A DNA stretch of 44,424 nt from Burkholderia sp. Bp9143 (GTDB taxonomy: Bacteria > Pseudomonadota > Gammaproteobacteria > Burkholderiales > Burkholderiaceae). The translations under genes were made by a program, and so were the position numbers. Below the pieces are notes generated by a model. It did not search any database and was not told the DNA's origin. It saw nothing but the letters and a program-made list of their open reading frames with translations. Positions within the stretch are counted from its first letter, which is position 1; each line of letters opens with the position of its first letter. Location of the stretch: NCBI RefSeq assembly GCF_003853645.1, contig NZ_QTPO01000062.1:1-44424 (forward strand). The letters run 5' to 3'. This document shows, one piece after another, positions 1 to 8,093 of this stretch.

Positions 1-1
1 C

Positions 2-70
2 TGGCTCCATTGCGCCGCCCATCAGGTGGCCTCATTACGCCGCCCCCGGATTGGCTCCATAACGCCGCCC
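2..70. repeat. Three 19-bp direct repeats at 25-bp period, probable end of an IS21-like element
   Basis: Copies lie at 2-20, 27-45 and 52-70 and follow the pattern TGGCTCCATTACGCCGCCC with one to three differences each. Tandem short repeats at the termini are typical of IS21-family elements, and the array abuts an interrupted IS3-type orfA. I infer the end of an element that enters from outside the window. No transposase of it is visible, so the family call is tentative. Confidence 0.45.
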
Positions 71-198
71 CGTGACATCATCGGCGCAATCGATTCGACC
101 GCTGCCCACATCGACGGGTGTTCGCTACGCTGTTCGCGTACCAGACGCACTGCGCGCTCCCGCACTTCCGGGGAAAATTTGCTTGCCTTCTTGTTCAT
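71..198 (-). pseudogene. N-terminal fragment of an IS3-type OrfA transposase
   Basis: Reading from an ATG at 198 on the minus strand gives a start of MNKKASKFSPEVRERAVRLV, the typical beginning of an IS3-group OrfA (helix-turn-helix transposase subunit). Homology appears to stop after about 40 residues (SIAPMM), where the sequence runs into the 19-bp repeat array at 70. The rest of the element is missing from this window. I read this as an OrfA gene broken by a second mobile element. The family assignment rests on recognising the N-terminal sequence only. Confidence 0.6.
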
Positions 199-210
199 GA
201 CTCGATTCTC

Positions 211-975
211 TCAAGAATACGAGCCTCCACAAAATCCGGTGCGGTTCACTGCCTCGAAAAGCGTTTTGTCACGCGTGACTAAAAACACGCCGGGTGTGCC
301 TGAACCGAGCACGTGCTGAGGCTCCAACTTGGCGACCTGCTTCCAAAATTCTTCCGTGTAAGTGTCATCGACGTTGAGCGGACTAAACCCTAAACGATTC
401 ACGAAATTCGCATGGGGCTCAAATTTTATAAACCTATCGTACACGTACCATTCGTCAAAGCCAGGCATCGGAAGCTGAGATACCTCCGTGACTAACGGAC
501 TGACCGCGAGTGCGCCAATCTTTGACCATCCCGCCGTGAATTCCTCATCGGTCGGCGTATATGGGCCGCTGTCACAACTTGCAATCGCAACATATCGCCC
601 TAGCACTAATTCTGGACAGCGTAGAACTAAGTCCTCGATCGCCCCGTCAGTCCCGTCGTTCCATTCGACAATCCGATAGCGGGCGCGTTCGCCTGTTCGC
701 GTTACTCTCTCCCCGCTCTCGTCCGTCAGATTATCGATCATCTTTTCTAGCAATGCCCGCACATGTGCTTCCGCTTCTTCGCGGGTACCCTCGAAGTTCA
801 ACCTAATAGCGCCACTTCCGAATTGACAATCAGTTGCCTCCTGCACTACTTCGTAGCCGACTATGAATGCTCCATCGTTGCGCTGATATACGTGAAATCC
901 AACGTCGTACGCCAAGCCGTGCGCATTTTGTCGCACATACCGAAACGTCTGATCATATCCGGCCCGGAGTTTCAT
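211..975 (-). CDS. Uncharacterised soluble protein, possible orphan immunity-type protein
   Basis: A 254-residue protein with no signal peptide or membrane segment. The start at 975 is chosen because GGAGG sits 7-9 bases upstream of the ATG; a longer frame begins at 999. It is acidic, with many aromatic residues and a Trp-rich middle, and ends in GFCGGSYS. I do not recognise a named domain. Size, acidity and the neighbouring small DUF1871-like gene resemble the orphan immunity genes that follow polymorphic or contact-dependent toxins, but no toxin gene is in the window, so this is inference. It lies 173 bp downstream of the 1149-1433 gene on the same strand, between insertion-sequence debris on both sides, which suggests horizontal arrival. 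Confidence 0.6.
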   Translation of the reverse strand: MKLRAGYDQTFRYVRQNAHGLAYDVGFHVYQRNDGAFIVGYEVVQEATDCQFGSGAIRLNFEGTREEAEAHVRALLEKMIDNLTDESGERVTRTGERARYRIVEWNDGTDGAIEDLVLRCPELVLGRYVAIASCDSGPYTPTDEEFTAGWSKIGALAVSPLVTEVSQLPMPGFDEWYVYDRFIKFEPHANFVNRLGFSPLNVDDTYTEEFWKQVAKLEPQHVLGSGTPGVFLVTRDKTLFEAVNRTGFCGGSYS

Positions 976-1148
976 CTGGTTTCCTCCATTCGACAGCAAT
1001 TGAGACCTACGATTGGGATTTCTGTGCGGCTCCGTGCAGAAGGGTCAGGAAGCGAGGAGGGGCTTATCGGCGTCGCTGAGCGTCATCTTGGTTGCAGCCG
1101 GCCCGGGGATGAATCGCTTCCACATAGATAATGAGTCGAGGTTTGCGG

Positions 1149-1433
1149 CTACCGAGGCCTGTAAATCTTAGCCTTCCAATCCAGCAGCAGCTCGGCGACG
1201 TGTTTTGAATGCTCGCAGTTCTCCTGCAAGCCCATTCTCTCGGTCGCGACCGCCTCCAGATATCTTGCGACGGACGATGTGTCTGCTCCTTCCTGCAACA
1301 TGGCGAATACCTTCGGCAGGTACGCTTGATATTCGTCGCGTGCCGCAGGATTAAGTGACACTCCAACAGGATCCCATACGTAGTACAGAACCTCATCCAC
1401 GCGTTTGTATAGCTCCAGCTCGGTATCGGTCAC
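1149..1433 (-). CDS. Small DUF1871-like protein, possible immunity protein
   Basis: A 94-residue protein from a GTG start at 1433, preceded by a GAGG ribosome site. It contains VDEVLYYVWDPVGVS near the N-terminus, then a region with alternating helices (YQAYLPKVFAMLQ and VARYLEAVATERMGL). This pattern matches my recollection of DUF1871-type proteins, small helical proteins often found as immunity partners in toxin loci. It is transcribed in the same direction as the 211-975 gene. No toxin is visible. The pair may be an orphan immunity cassette; its cellular function is unknown. Confidence 0.6.
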   Translation of the reverse strand: MTDTELELYKRVDEVLYYVWDPVGVSLNPAARDEYQAYLPKVFAMLQEGADTSSVARYLEAVATERMGLQENCEHSKHVAELLLDWKAKIYRPR

Positions 1434-1527
1434 AGCACCTCACCCCTTTCTTTCTACTGACCGTCGACGAACACGCGCGCGTCGATTGTCGACAATCTAG
1501 ACGTTGACGTCGACCGACCGCTTCTGG

Positions 1528-1670
1528 CCGAGGGTGTGTCAAAACTCGAATTTACCGGGTTTCCGGGTGTCGCTTTACCCTTCCCGAAGTGCCGCGAAGC
1601 CGATACAGAGCGTTCTGGTGGGTCGACTTTCGCACCTCTGTCGAAGTCGCACGTTTTGACACACCCTCGG
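1528..1670. repeat. 143-bp MITE-like unit with perfect 18-bp terminal inverted repeats
   Basis: CCGAGGGTGTGTCAAAAC at 1528-1545 is the exact inverse of 1653-1670. The 107 bp between them hold no convincing gene. An outer near-perfect 12-bp inverted pair (1509-1520 with 1682-1693, 11 of 12 positions) encloses the unit. The termini resemble the ends of IS5/IS1182-type elements, so this may be a non-autonomous derivative, but I cannot assign a parent. The 355-bp gap 1434-1788 holds nothing else I can support. Confidence 0.6.
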
Positions 1671-1788
1671 TCGACATGAGCCGGTCGGACGACACACCCG
1701 CAGGGCGCTCAAATGTGCAGCGCAACAGAAAACGCGCGCATCAACCGGGAAATACGAATACCCAAGATAGACTGACCTGACGCGCTCC

Positions 1789-3312
1789 TTAGTACCGTTC
1801 GCCGGCCGACGCGATGAGGCCGGAGCGGTGCTTCTTGCCCCACGACTTGCCGCCGCGCAGGAAGTGCAGCCAGCCGAGCACCGCGCCGACGTGGCGTAGC
1901 AACTGGAACGTGAACGGCTCCGCGATGGCCGCCGCGACGGCCATCCAAAGGCTCGATCCGGCGCGCAGGCCGGTCCAGCGCCGGTAAAGGTGGATGCTCC
2001 ACACGTAGAACGCCAGATCGAGTACCGTCTTCAGAAAAATGACGCTGAAGATCGACACGACGATCGCGTCGTGGCGGCCGAGCAGAAACGCGACCAGCAG
2101 GCCGAAGGCGGTCAGTCCGTAGACTGGCTGCATCGTATCGAACGCCTTCACGGGCAACATCAGCGTGCCGAGCGTTCCGTACCGCCGGTTGCCCGTCATG
2201 TCGCTATTCCAGGATTGGGTCTCGAGGAAACCCGCGAACCAGCGGCGGCGTTGCCGCAAAAAACTGGCGAGCGTGCCGGGCGCGTCGGTGCGCGCGTGCG
2301 CGTCGCCGACCACGCGCACGTCCCAGTCGAGCCGTCGGTCTGCCGAATAGCGGCGCAGCCGGTGGATCAGCTCGTAGTCTTCTACGAGGCATTGCGGATC
2401 GAAGCCGCCGACCGCGACGAGAGCGTCCCGCCGGAACGATGCGAACGCGCCCGACACGAGCAGCAGGCTGTCCGCTCGCATCCACGCAAAGCGCGCGATG
2501 AAGTTGCGCATGTATTCATACGTCTGGAACCACTGGAACATGCGGCCGCCCACGGACTTGCTGCATACCGGCACCAGAATGCCCGTGGCCGCCACGAGCG
2601 TCGGTCTTCCGGCGAAGGCCGCGCGCATTGCGCGGGTGGCGTCGGGCGCGAGCAGCGTGTCGGCGTCAACGGTCATCACGGTCTCGGTCGTCGTCGCCGC
2701 TATCGCCGCGTTCAGCGCGCGCGCCTTGCCGCCGTGCGGCACGCGCAGCCAGTAGAGGTTCGGGTGACGAGAGCTCGGCGCGCTCAACTCGCCGAGCGCA
2801 GGCGCCGTCAGGCCGAATCGGCGGGTGAGCAGCTCGGCGGTGCCGTCGGTGGAGCCGTCGTCGGCGATCACGATCTGCGCCGGACCGTCGACCTGTTCGA
2901 GCAGCGCGGCGAGCGTCACCGGCAGCACGGCCGCCTCGTCATGCGCCGCGACGATGACACCCATCTCCGGCAACGGTCGCTCATGCTGCGCCGCGCGCGT
3001 CGATACGATTCGCCGTGCGAGCGGCAGCGTTTTTGCCGTAACGAAAAACAGCAGCAGCGTGTCGTAGACGACATAGATGATGCCGCTCGACCATGCGACG
3101 ACACCGTGGAGAAAGAACGCTCGCGCGAACAGCAGCAGCCACAGCACCGTGACGCCGCCGTGAATCAGCCTGCTGGCCCACGTCGCCGGGCGCGGCACGA
3201 TACGCGGAGACACGCGCGCCAACGCTTCATCCAGCAACTTCTTCCGCGCGGCTGCCGAACCGGTCGATCGTGCCGCCGGGCGCACGGCGTCAATGACGAT
3301 ATCGGCGTCCAT
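1789..3312 (-). CDS. Membrane family 2 glycosyltransferase (processive, BcsA/PgaC-like)
   Basis: A 507-residue inner-membrane glycosyltransferase likely to polymerise or transfer a nucleotide-activated sugar at the cytoplasmic face. Two hydrophobic segments (about residues 52-72 and 76-94) precede the GT-A domain. Visible motifs are DDGS at 151-154, the metal-binding DAD at 216-218, the catalytic-base type ED at 311-312 and QRRRW at 354-358, the Q/RxxRW motif of processive synthases. Further hydrophobic segments follow to the C-terminus. The ATG at 3312 overlaps the TGA of the upstream cytochrome b561 gene by one base (TGATG), so the two are translationally coupled; this is why I reject the longer frame to 3684. 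No polysaccharide export genes adjoin it, so the product is unknown. Confidence 0.85.
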   Translation of the reverse strand: MDADIVIDAVRPAARSTGSAAARKKLLDEALARVSPRIVPRPATWASRLIHGGVTVLWLLLFARAFFLHGVVAWSSGIIYVVYDTLLLFFVTAKTLPLARRIVSTRAAQHERPLPEMGVIVAAHDEAAVLPVTLAALLEQVDGPAQIVIADDGSTDGTAELLTRRFGLTAPALGELSAPSSRHPNLYWLRVPHGGKARALNAAIAATTTETVMTVDADTLLAPDATRAMRAAFAGRPTLVAATGILVPVCSKSVGGRMFQWFQTYEYMRNFIARFAWMRADSLLLVSGAFASFRRDALVAVGGFDPQCLVEDYELIHRLRRYSADRRLDWDVRVVGDAHARTDAPGTLASFLRQRRRWFAGFLETQSWNSDMTGNRRYGTLGTLMLPVKAFDTMQPVYGLTAFGLLVAFLLGRHDAIVVSIFSVIFLKTVLDLAFYVWSIHLYRRWTGLRAGSSLWMAVAAAIAEPFTFQLLRHVGAVLGWLHFLRGGKSWGKKHRSGLIASAGERY

Positions 3313-3914
3313 CACGGCGCCATCCGTTTGAAGACCGACTGACGATCGAGCCATTGATGCTTGAGCGCGCCGCCGATGTGCATCGCGAGCAACGCATACA
3401 GCGCATAACCGAGCCACGTATGCAGCGTGCCGAGGCCCGTGTGCAGCGGTTCCTTGACGGACGGATCGAGGTTCATCACGAAGCCGATGCGCGGCCACGG
3501 GAACAGGTTGAAAAGCCGCATCGGATGCGTGAGCGCATCCTTCCATGCGGAGTCGTGCGCCCATCCCGAGAGCGGCAGCGCGATCATCAACAGGTATAGC
3601 AGGAAGTGCGCGACGTGTGCGGCCACGCGCTCCCACGACGGGAACTCGCGCGGCAGCGGCGGCGGTCGGTGTGAAACGCGCCACAGGATGCGCATGAGCG
3701 CAAGGCCGAGCACGGTGATGCCGATCGACTTGTGCGTGTCGATTACCGGACGCACCCAGCCATCGGACAGTGAGTCCGCGCTCAAGCCAAGGGCCGCGTT
3801 ACCGATCATCAAAACGGCGATGGTCCAGTGAAGGACCATCGCCGTGCGTGTGTACTGCGACGGCGCCTGCGCGCCGTCGAGCGCGATAGGTGGCGATTCG
3901 ACGCGTGTCGTCAT
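3312..3914 (-). CDS. Cytochrome b561 family protein
   Basis: A 200-residue integral membrane protein with four hydrophobic helices, of the bacterial cytochrome b561 family that carries haem b and passes electrons between quinols and periplasmic acceptors. Candidate haem-ligand histidines are in MVLHWTIAVL (helix 1), IDTHKSIGI, VAHFLLYLLMI and LHTWLGYALYALLAMHIGGALKHQW. The length is slightly above the usual 175-190 residues. The start at 3914 follows from homology; a longer frame would add about 80 residues of unrelated sequence and overlap the divergent LRR gene. It precedes and overlaps the glycosyltransferase gene, an unusual pairing whose meaning is unclear. Confidence 0.88.
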   Translation of the reverse strand: MTTRVESPPIALDGAQAPSQYTRTAMVLHWTIAVLMIGNAALGLSADSLSDGWVRPVIDTHKSIGITVLGLALMRILWRVSHRPPPLPREFPSWERVAAHVAHFLLYLLMIALPLSGWAHDSAWKDALTHPMRLFNLFPWPRIGFVMNLDPSVKEPLHTGLGTLHTWLGYALYALLAMHIGGALKHQWLDRQSVFKRMAP

Positions 3915-4068
3915 AAGTTGATTGATGGGGCAAAAGTTTGGGGTCGAAAGCGTTTTGAAAAGCGCGTCGGAAAGTACGACCCATCCATCTCGGGGAACGT
4001 TCCGGTGCGCCGTTTTGTTCCCTTGCTTCGTGTATAAAGGAAGCGATCTTGGACGAACAGAGCCCGCC

Positions 4069-5334
4069 GTGCCCGAAACACCACCCTCAAGCACAAAACC
4101 CACTTCTGAAGGCTTGCGCACATCGGTCTGGCGCCGTGCCAGGCCATGGGCCATTGCCGGCGGCATCGGCCTTTTGCTTGTGAGCCTGTTGGTGGTGTTG
4201 AGCCCTTTTCGGGAAAAACTGGATGAACGGGCGCTGATCGATCTGGGATTTTACGCGGGCGCCTGCAATGACAGCAGCGATTCCGCTACGACACCCGAGT
4301 CGGGATGCCTGGCATTGCGGGCAAAGCCGGCATTGACGACCTCGCAGCTCGCCGCGGCGCTCCCGCATCTAAGCAAGCTCCGCCTCAGACTCGAGTTGAA
4401 TCTGGCAGACACCGAAGTCGATAACATCGACTCGCTTGACGGACTGGGTGGTCTTCAATCGCTCGACCTCACGGGGACTCCGGTCTGGCGCATCGACGCG
4501 CTCAAGGGCATGCGTTCCCTGAAACGACTCGTGGTCCACCGCACCCAAGTCCAGAACATCGATGCGCTTCGAGGACTGACCGGCCTGCAATCGCTCAATC
4601 TGTGGGAGACCCGGGTCTCGAACCTCGATGCGCTGAAGGGCTTGACCGACCTGCGGGAACTCGATCTCCGGGACACACAGGTTCGGGACCTCGACGCGTT
4701 GGAGAAATTGCCTCACCTGGAAACACTCAAGCTGGGTGGTGCGAGGAATGTCCGGAACATCAAGCCGCTCAGCCAGCTGACCGCGTTGAAAACGCTCGAT
4801 CTCAACGAGACGCAAGTCGAGCGCCTCGATGCGTTGAAGAAGCTGGACGATCTGCAGGCGCTCTATCTCGCCAATACTCCAGTTCGGAACCTCGATTTGC
4901 TAACGGGAATGCCCACCCTGAAAACGCTCGTGCTCGACGGCTCCAACGTCGAGAACATTGATGCGATGAAGGGATTGCGCCAGTTGGAAACACTCGTGCT
5001 TGCGCGCACGCAAGTCAGGAACATCGATGCGCTGAAGGGCCTGACGGACCTGCGAAGGCTCAATCTCGCCGACACCAGGGTCGAGAACATCGATGCGCTG
5101 AAAGACCTGACGGGCCTTCGAACGCTGAATCTCTTTCGCACCGACGTTCAAAACATCGATGCGCTGAAGGGCTTGACCAGTCTGCAAGAGCTCTATCTCG
5201 CAAACACGCCGGTCCAGGACATCGAAGTACTGAAGGGCCTGACAGGACTCCGAGAGCTGGTTCTCTACGGCACCAGGGCCAAGAACGTCGATGAGCTCAA
5301 GGCGGCCCTGCCAAACACTCGAGTTGTCTGGTGA
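4069..5334 (+). CDS. Membrane-anchored leucine-rich-repeat protein
   Basis: From a GTG start at 4069 this is 421 residues; an ATG at 3922 in the same frame would add 49 residues but lacks family character and runs up to the divergent cytochrome gene. A single hydrophobic segment (WAIAGGIGLLLVSLLVVL) lies about 35 residues from the start and would anchor the protein with the repeats outside the cytoplasm. The remainder is about 14 consecutive 22-residue leucine-rich repeats of consensus LxxLxLxxTxVxNIDALKGLTx, the internalin/SDS22-like class. One repeat is 23 residues long. A Cys pair precedes the repeats. Such solenoids bind proteins. The partner is unknown, and no secretion signal beyond the anchor is seen. 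Confidence 0.85.
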   Translation: MPETPPSSTKPTSEGLRTSVWRRARPWAIAGGIGLLLVSLLVVLSPFREKLDERALIDLGFYAGACNDSSDSATTPESGCLALRAKPALTTSQLAAALPHLSKLRLRLELNLADTEVDNIDSLDGLGGLQSLDLTGTPVWRIDALKGMRSLKRLVVHRTQVQNIDALRGLTGLQSLNLWETRVSNLDALKGLTDLRELDLRDTQVRDLDALEKLPHLETLKLGGARNVRNIKPLSQLTALKTLDLNETQVERLDALKKLDDLQALYLANTPVRNLDLLTGMPTLKTLVLDGSNVENIDAMKGLRQLETLVLARTQVRNIDALKGLTDLRRLNLADTRVENIDALKDLTGLRTLNLFRTDVQNIDALKGLTSLQELYLANTPVQDIEVLKGLTGLRELVLYGTRAKNVDELKAALPNTRVVW

Positions 5335-5370
5335 CCATTCGAATCGAATCGCAGCGTTGAAAGGATCCAA

Positions 5371-5766
5371 ATGGCTGCCGACCTCGCCCAATCCTGGTTG
5401 AACTTCAGCGCGCCTGTGGCTGCCGCACGGGCCGTCGGCCGCCCACTCGTGGCGCTGGAATCGTCGACCATCATTGCCCACGGCATGCCCTACCCGGAGA
5501 ACGTCAACACTGCGCGCGAAGTGGAGGCCTTGATCCGCGATTTGGGAGCGGAGCCGGCGACTATCGCGCTGATCGGCGGGCGCATCCACATCGGCCTGAC
5601 AGCCGACGAACTCGAACTGCTCGGCCGCTCGGACCAGGTACACAACGTGAGCCGCCGCGAAGGCTCTAAATCGCTCGCGCTCGGCGATTGTCGGTGGCAA
5701 GCTCGAAGCTTAATCGGCAATCGTCTCATGTCGGCGCGCGACCGGACATTCGAAAATCCTGACTGA
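5371..5766 (+). pseudogene. psuG: Truncated pseudouridine-5'-phosphate glycosidase
   Basis: The first 95 or so residues match PsuG/IndA-type pseudouridine-5'-phosphate glycosidases, which cleave pseudouridine 5'-phosphate to uracil and ribose 5-phosphate. Recognisable parts are ALESSTIIAHGMPYPEN, EVEALIRDLGAEPATIALI and GGRIHIGLTADELE. Intact enzymes are near 300 residues. After VSRR, where the family reads SRRDLP, the frame is lost; the +1 frame continues with AIVGGKLEA before a stop. A frameshift plus loss of the C-terminal two thirds makes this a non-functional remnant. No psuK kinase or transporter partner remains nearby. Confidence 0.8.
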
Positions 5767-5811
5767 GCGTCTCACACGGGTCGATCAGCGCCGGTCGCGC
5801 GTTGCTGGGTG

Positions 5812-6130
5812 GTAGCCGGCCGAGTTCGGCCAGTTCCGGTCATTCGACATCGATGTCAAAATCGTTGACAATCAGCGCAGGATCAGGAAGCCGCCAGCGG
5901 AGTGCAGTACGAATCTCGCGGTACTGTACGTTGAGGGGAAAAGCGACGCACTAGAAAGCCTTCTTGACATGCTGCTCCGTAAGCCGGACGCTGAGTGGAA
6001 AGTAGGCGAATTGAAGCGTGAGTACTGCATCCCGAGCGCCTACAGCCGGAAGGTTCTGTATCAGCCCCGGTTCGGCTGTGAAGAGCCATTCAGGCCCAGC
6101 ATGAATGCTGTCTTTCTACAGCTTCAATAG
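5812..6130 (+). pseudogene. C-terminal remnant of an unidentified gene
   Basis: An open frame without a start codon runs from a TAG near 5811 to the TAG at 6128-6130. It reads like a real protein tail: VLYVEGKSDALESLLDMLLR, then PDAEWKVGELK, IPSAYSRKVLYQPRFG and FRPSMNAVFLQLQ. There is no ATG, GTG or TTG with a ribosome site at a sensible place, so the N-terminus is lost. I do not recognise the family; the style is that of immunity-type or phage-type accessory proteins. It sits in the decayed stretch after the psuG fragment, and its stop lies 13 bp before the next small gene. Confidence 0.5.
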
Positions 6131-6143
6131 GAGCCTTCCAGCT

Positions 6144-6410
6144 ATGCGAATGCGCACAAAGGCCACGCTCTTTTATATGGCAGCCACTGCGGTACCACTT
6201 GGCGTTGCTGTGCCTCTTTTTATCGTCTTGCCAGCGTCAGGCAAAGGCTTGGCGTTGATTCCTTTCCTTGTAATTGCAATGTGTTTTAATGTGGCTGGGC
6301 TTGCCGTCCTAGTCTGCCCGCATTGCAAATCACTTGCCATTCGTACTCCACGTGGCACATGGACTCCTTGGGTTGGTTCTAAGTGCCGCTACTGTCATAA
6401 GCCGTACTAG
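6144..6410 (+). CDS. Small membrane protein with zinc-ribbon-like Cys motif
   Basis: An 88-residue protein. The ATG at 6144 is preferred over one at 6105 because AGGAG lies 9 bases upstream. Two hydrophobic segments (about LFYMAATAVPLGVAVPLFIVL and IPFLVIAMCFNVAGLAVLVC) are followed by a cytoplasmic-looking tail with CPHC and, near the end, CRYCH, a likely zinc-binding pair. I do not recognise the family. The stretch is less GC-rich than its surroundings, which fits recent acquisition. Confidence 0.55.
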   Translation: MRMRTKATLFYMAATAVPLGVAVPLFIVLPASGKGLALIPFLVIAMCFNVAGLAVLVCPHCKSLAIRTPRGTWTPWVGSKCRYCHKPY

Positions 6411-6950
6411 GCGAATCCATGCTGGGTAATGTTCAAATTTGGTCGAGGGCCAGCATGCGCTTGTAGTGGTGAGGCGCCGAGCACGTCCTTCCGTGAAGCT
6501 TAACTATTGCCGCCCGTGTAGTCAGGATTTGAGTGTCTGCTGTCGGAAAACCGGTGCGGCCGATTTGGGTCGGGTAGCGACCGTCGCTCAGCGAGCAAAC
6601 TCGACCCAATATTTCTGAAAGAAAATTGTCATGAAATCGTTCGTCAACGGACTATCGCGGGCAACGGAACGGCTTTGTCGGCTGTCGGTCACTTGCCGGT
6701 CAGGAGCGGACTGTCGCAGGACCGTCGGACTTGCGTCTCACCAACCTATGGAATCTCGTTCGGTTTCGCACAGGTGACCGCCGTCCAATCTGGGTACCAT
6801 GCGCCGGACGGGCAGCCCCTGTCCCAGTTGGATAGGTTGTCTATCGCGCTTGCGGGTACCGAATGCTCACGCCCAAGAGACGACCATCGACAAAGCAGTG
6901 TAGATACTCGACAATCAAACGGCGGCTAATCAAGAGTGGGCGACTGCGTC
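6411..6950. other. Intergenic stretch with a possible folded repeat
   Basis: No gene I can support in 540 bp. At 6565-6609 an 8-bp stem (TTGGGTCG with CGACCCAA) encloses a smaller hairpin (AGCGA, CCG, TCGCT at 6576-6588). There is no T-run after it, so it is not an obvious terminator; it may be an interspersed intergenic repeat. The rest looks like non-coding decayed sequence. Confidence 0.35.
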
Positions 6951-7211
6951 ATGCCACAAATCTTCTATCGAGCCTGGCCGATCCCACCGAGAATGTCCCG
7001 GTCGGAGTATTTGAGGTTTCGCCTTAGGTTGCTCGCGCTTATTGTCGTTTGGGCAATTACTTGTATCGCCTTGGTAATTTTTTGGGGGCGTCTGCCCGTC
7101 CTGCTGAAGGGCCTCGTTGTGGTGCTGGAATACGTGTTTGGTCCTGATTTGGATTTGATCGAGAATCTGTTCGTTTCGTACGAGAAATACCTCAAAAATG
7201 GTCTGTGGTGA
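6951..7211 (+). CDS. Small hydrophobic protein of unknown function
   Basis: An 86-residue protein from an ATG at 6951; a GTG at 6936 is an alternative. One clear membrane helix (LLALIVVWAITCIALVIFWG) and a second weaker hydrophobic segment (LPVLLKGLVVVLEYVFG) are present. The tail is hydrophilic and ends LKNGLW. Base use is noticeably more AT-rich than in flanking operons. I recognise no family. Real expression is uncertain but codon choice and helix pattern make it more likely than chance. Confidence 0.45.
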   Translation: MPQIFYRAWPIPPRMSRSEYLRFRLRLLALIVVWAITCIALVIFWGRLPVLLKGLVVVLEYVFGPDLDLIENLFVSYEKYLKNGLW

Positions 7212-7311
7212 CAGTGTGTCTCGTTGATCAACATGGCGCGGCGCGGTAGACAAAGCTGGCATCAAACTATTTGCTTCGGGTCGAACTCAAACGGCTGAGT
7301 TCGGCCAGAAG

Positions 7312-7758
7312 GTGAGAACAACGATCTTTAACTCTTTCCAGACGATTGGCCCCTGCTTCGTCCTATGGCTCACTGTCATTTGCTCGTCGACGGCCATAGC
7401 TGACGCGAGACTTTGTACAGTAGAAGAGGCTCATTGGGCAGAAGCTGCAGCTGCAGTAGCTACGTCGTGGAAGCAGTTGCATCGACAATTCGAACAATAT
7501 GCACATTGTGATGATGGAGCCATAGCGGAAGGTTTCAGCGAGTCAATTACTCTTTTGCTTGCCGATCACTGGAAAACTTTGCGACAGATTGAACCCATGA
7601 TCATGGCAGAGCCACCTTTCCGTAAATTTATCGTCCGGCATATCGACGAAACCGTGCCTGCAAAGCGATTGCAGCGGATCGCCAGAAATGCGAGTCAACA
7701 ATGTCCTCGCAATCTAAAGAGCTTTTGTCAAGATATTCAAGCAGCGGCGACGAAATGA
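7312..7758 (+). CDS. Secreted uncharacterised protein
   Basis: A 148-residue protein starting at a GTG at 7312 with no strong ribosome site. An apparent signal peptide occupies about residues 1-31, with a hydrophobic core (CFVLWLTVICSSTAIADA) and a plausible AIADA cleavage site. The predicted mature part has four Cys (in RLCTVEE, AHCDDG, QQCPRN and KSFCQD), which would allow two disulfides in the periplasm, and is otherwise helical. It resembles small periplasmic accessory proteins near toxin or secretion loci but no family is recognised. Base use is more AT-rich than neighbouring operons. Confidence 0.55.
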   Translation: MRTTIFNSFQTIGPCFVLWLTVICSSTAIADARLCTVEEAHWAEAAAAVATSWKQLHRQFEQYAHCDDGAIAEGFSESITLLLADHWKTLRQIEPMIMAEPPFRKFIVRHIDETVPAKRLQRIARNASQQCPRNLKSFCQDIQAAATK

Positions 7759-8093
7759 AATCGAACGTCCGTTTTCGAGAAATGCCTCTGACCGCTTCGA
7801 AATGTTCTCACTCACAATCGGGCCGGTTTCGGAGTGGACCGGCCGTTCGAGTGACCGCGTTGTGTGTCGGGCGACCGGCCGCTGCCGTTCGTTCCCCTCC
7901 CCGCCAACGACCGTTCTCACAAGTCCAGCGGTCATTTTCCCAAGCGACCACACCTGGCGCGACGACGATTGACCAACCTCCTGCGCAAGAAGATGTACGC
8001 CAAGCCGATGCTTGGCTGGCGCACTTCAGCCTTCAGCACCGAGGCCCGGCGATGTCGCACCACCTCGGCGCTTCGAGCATGTGCGATTCAAGG
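7759..8093. other. Intergenic stretch, no gene seen
   Basis: The 335 bp contain no convincing gene. A 17-base string, GTCGCACCACCTCGGCG, near 8055-8071 recurs in the intergenic DNA near 35491-35507, suggesting that the two gaps share a dispersed non-coding repeat. No function can be assigned. Confidence 0.35.

Noticed and set aside
1990..3342. A 450-residue plus-strand open frame
   Set aside because: It is the antisense shadow of the glycosyltransferase; the translation is Arg/His-rich with no family character.
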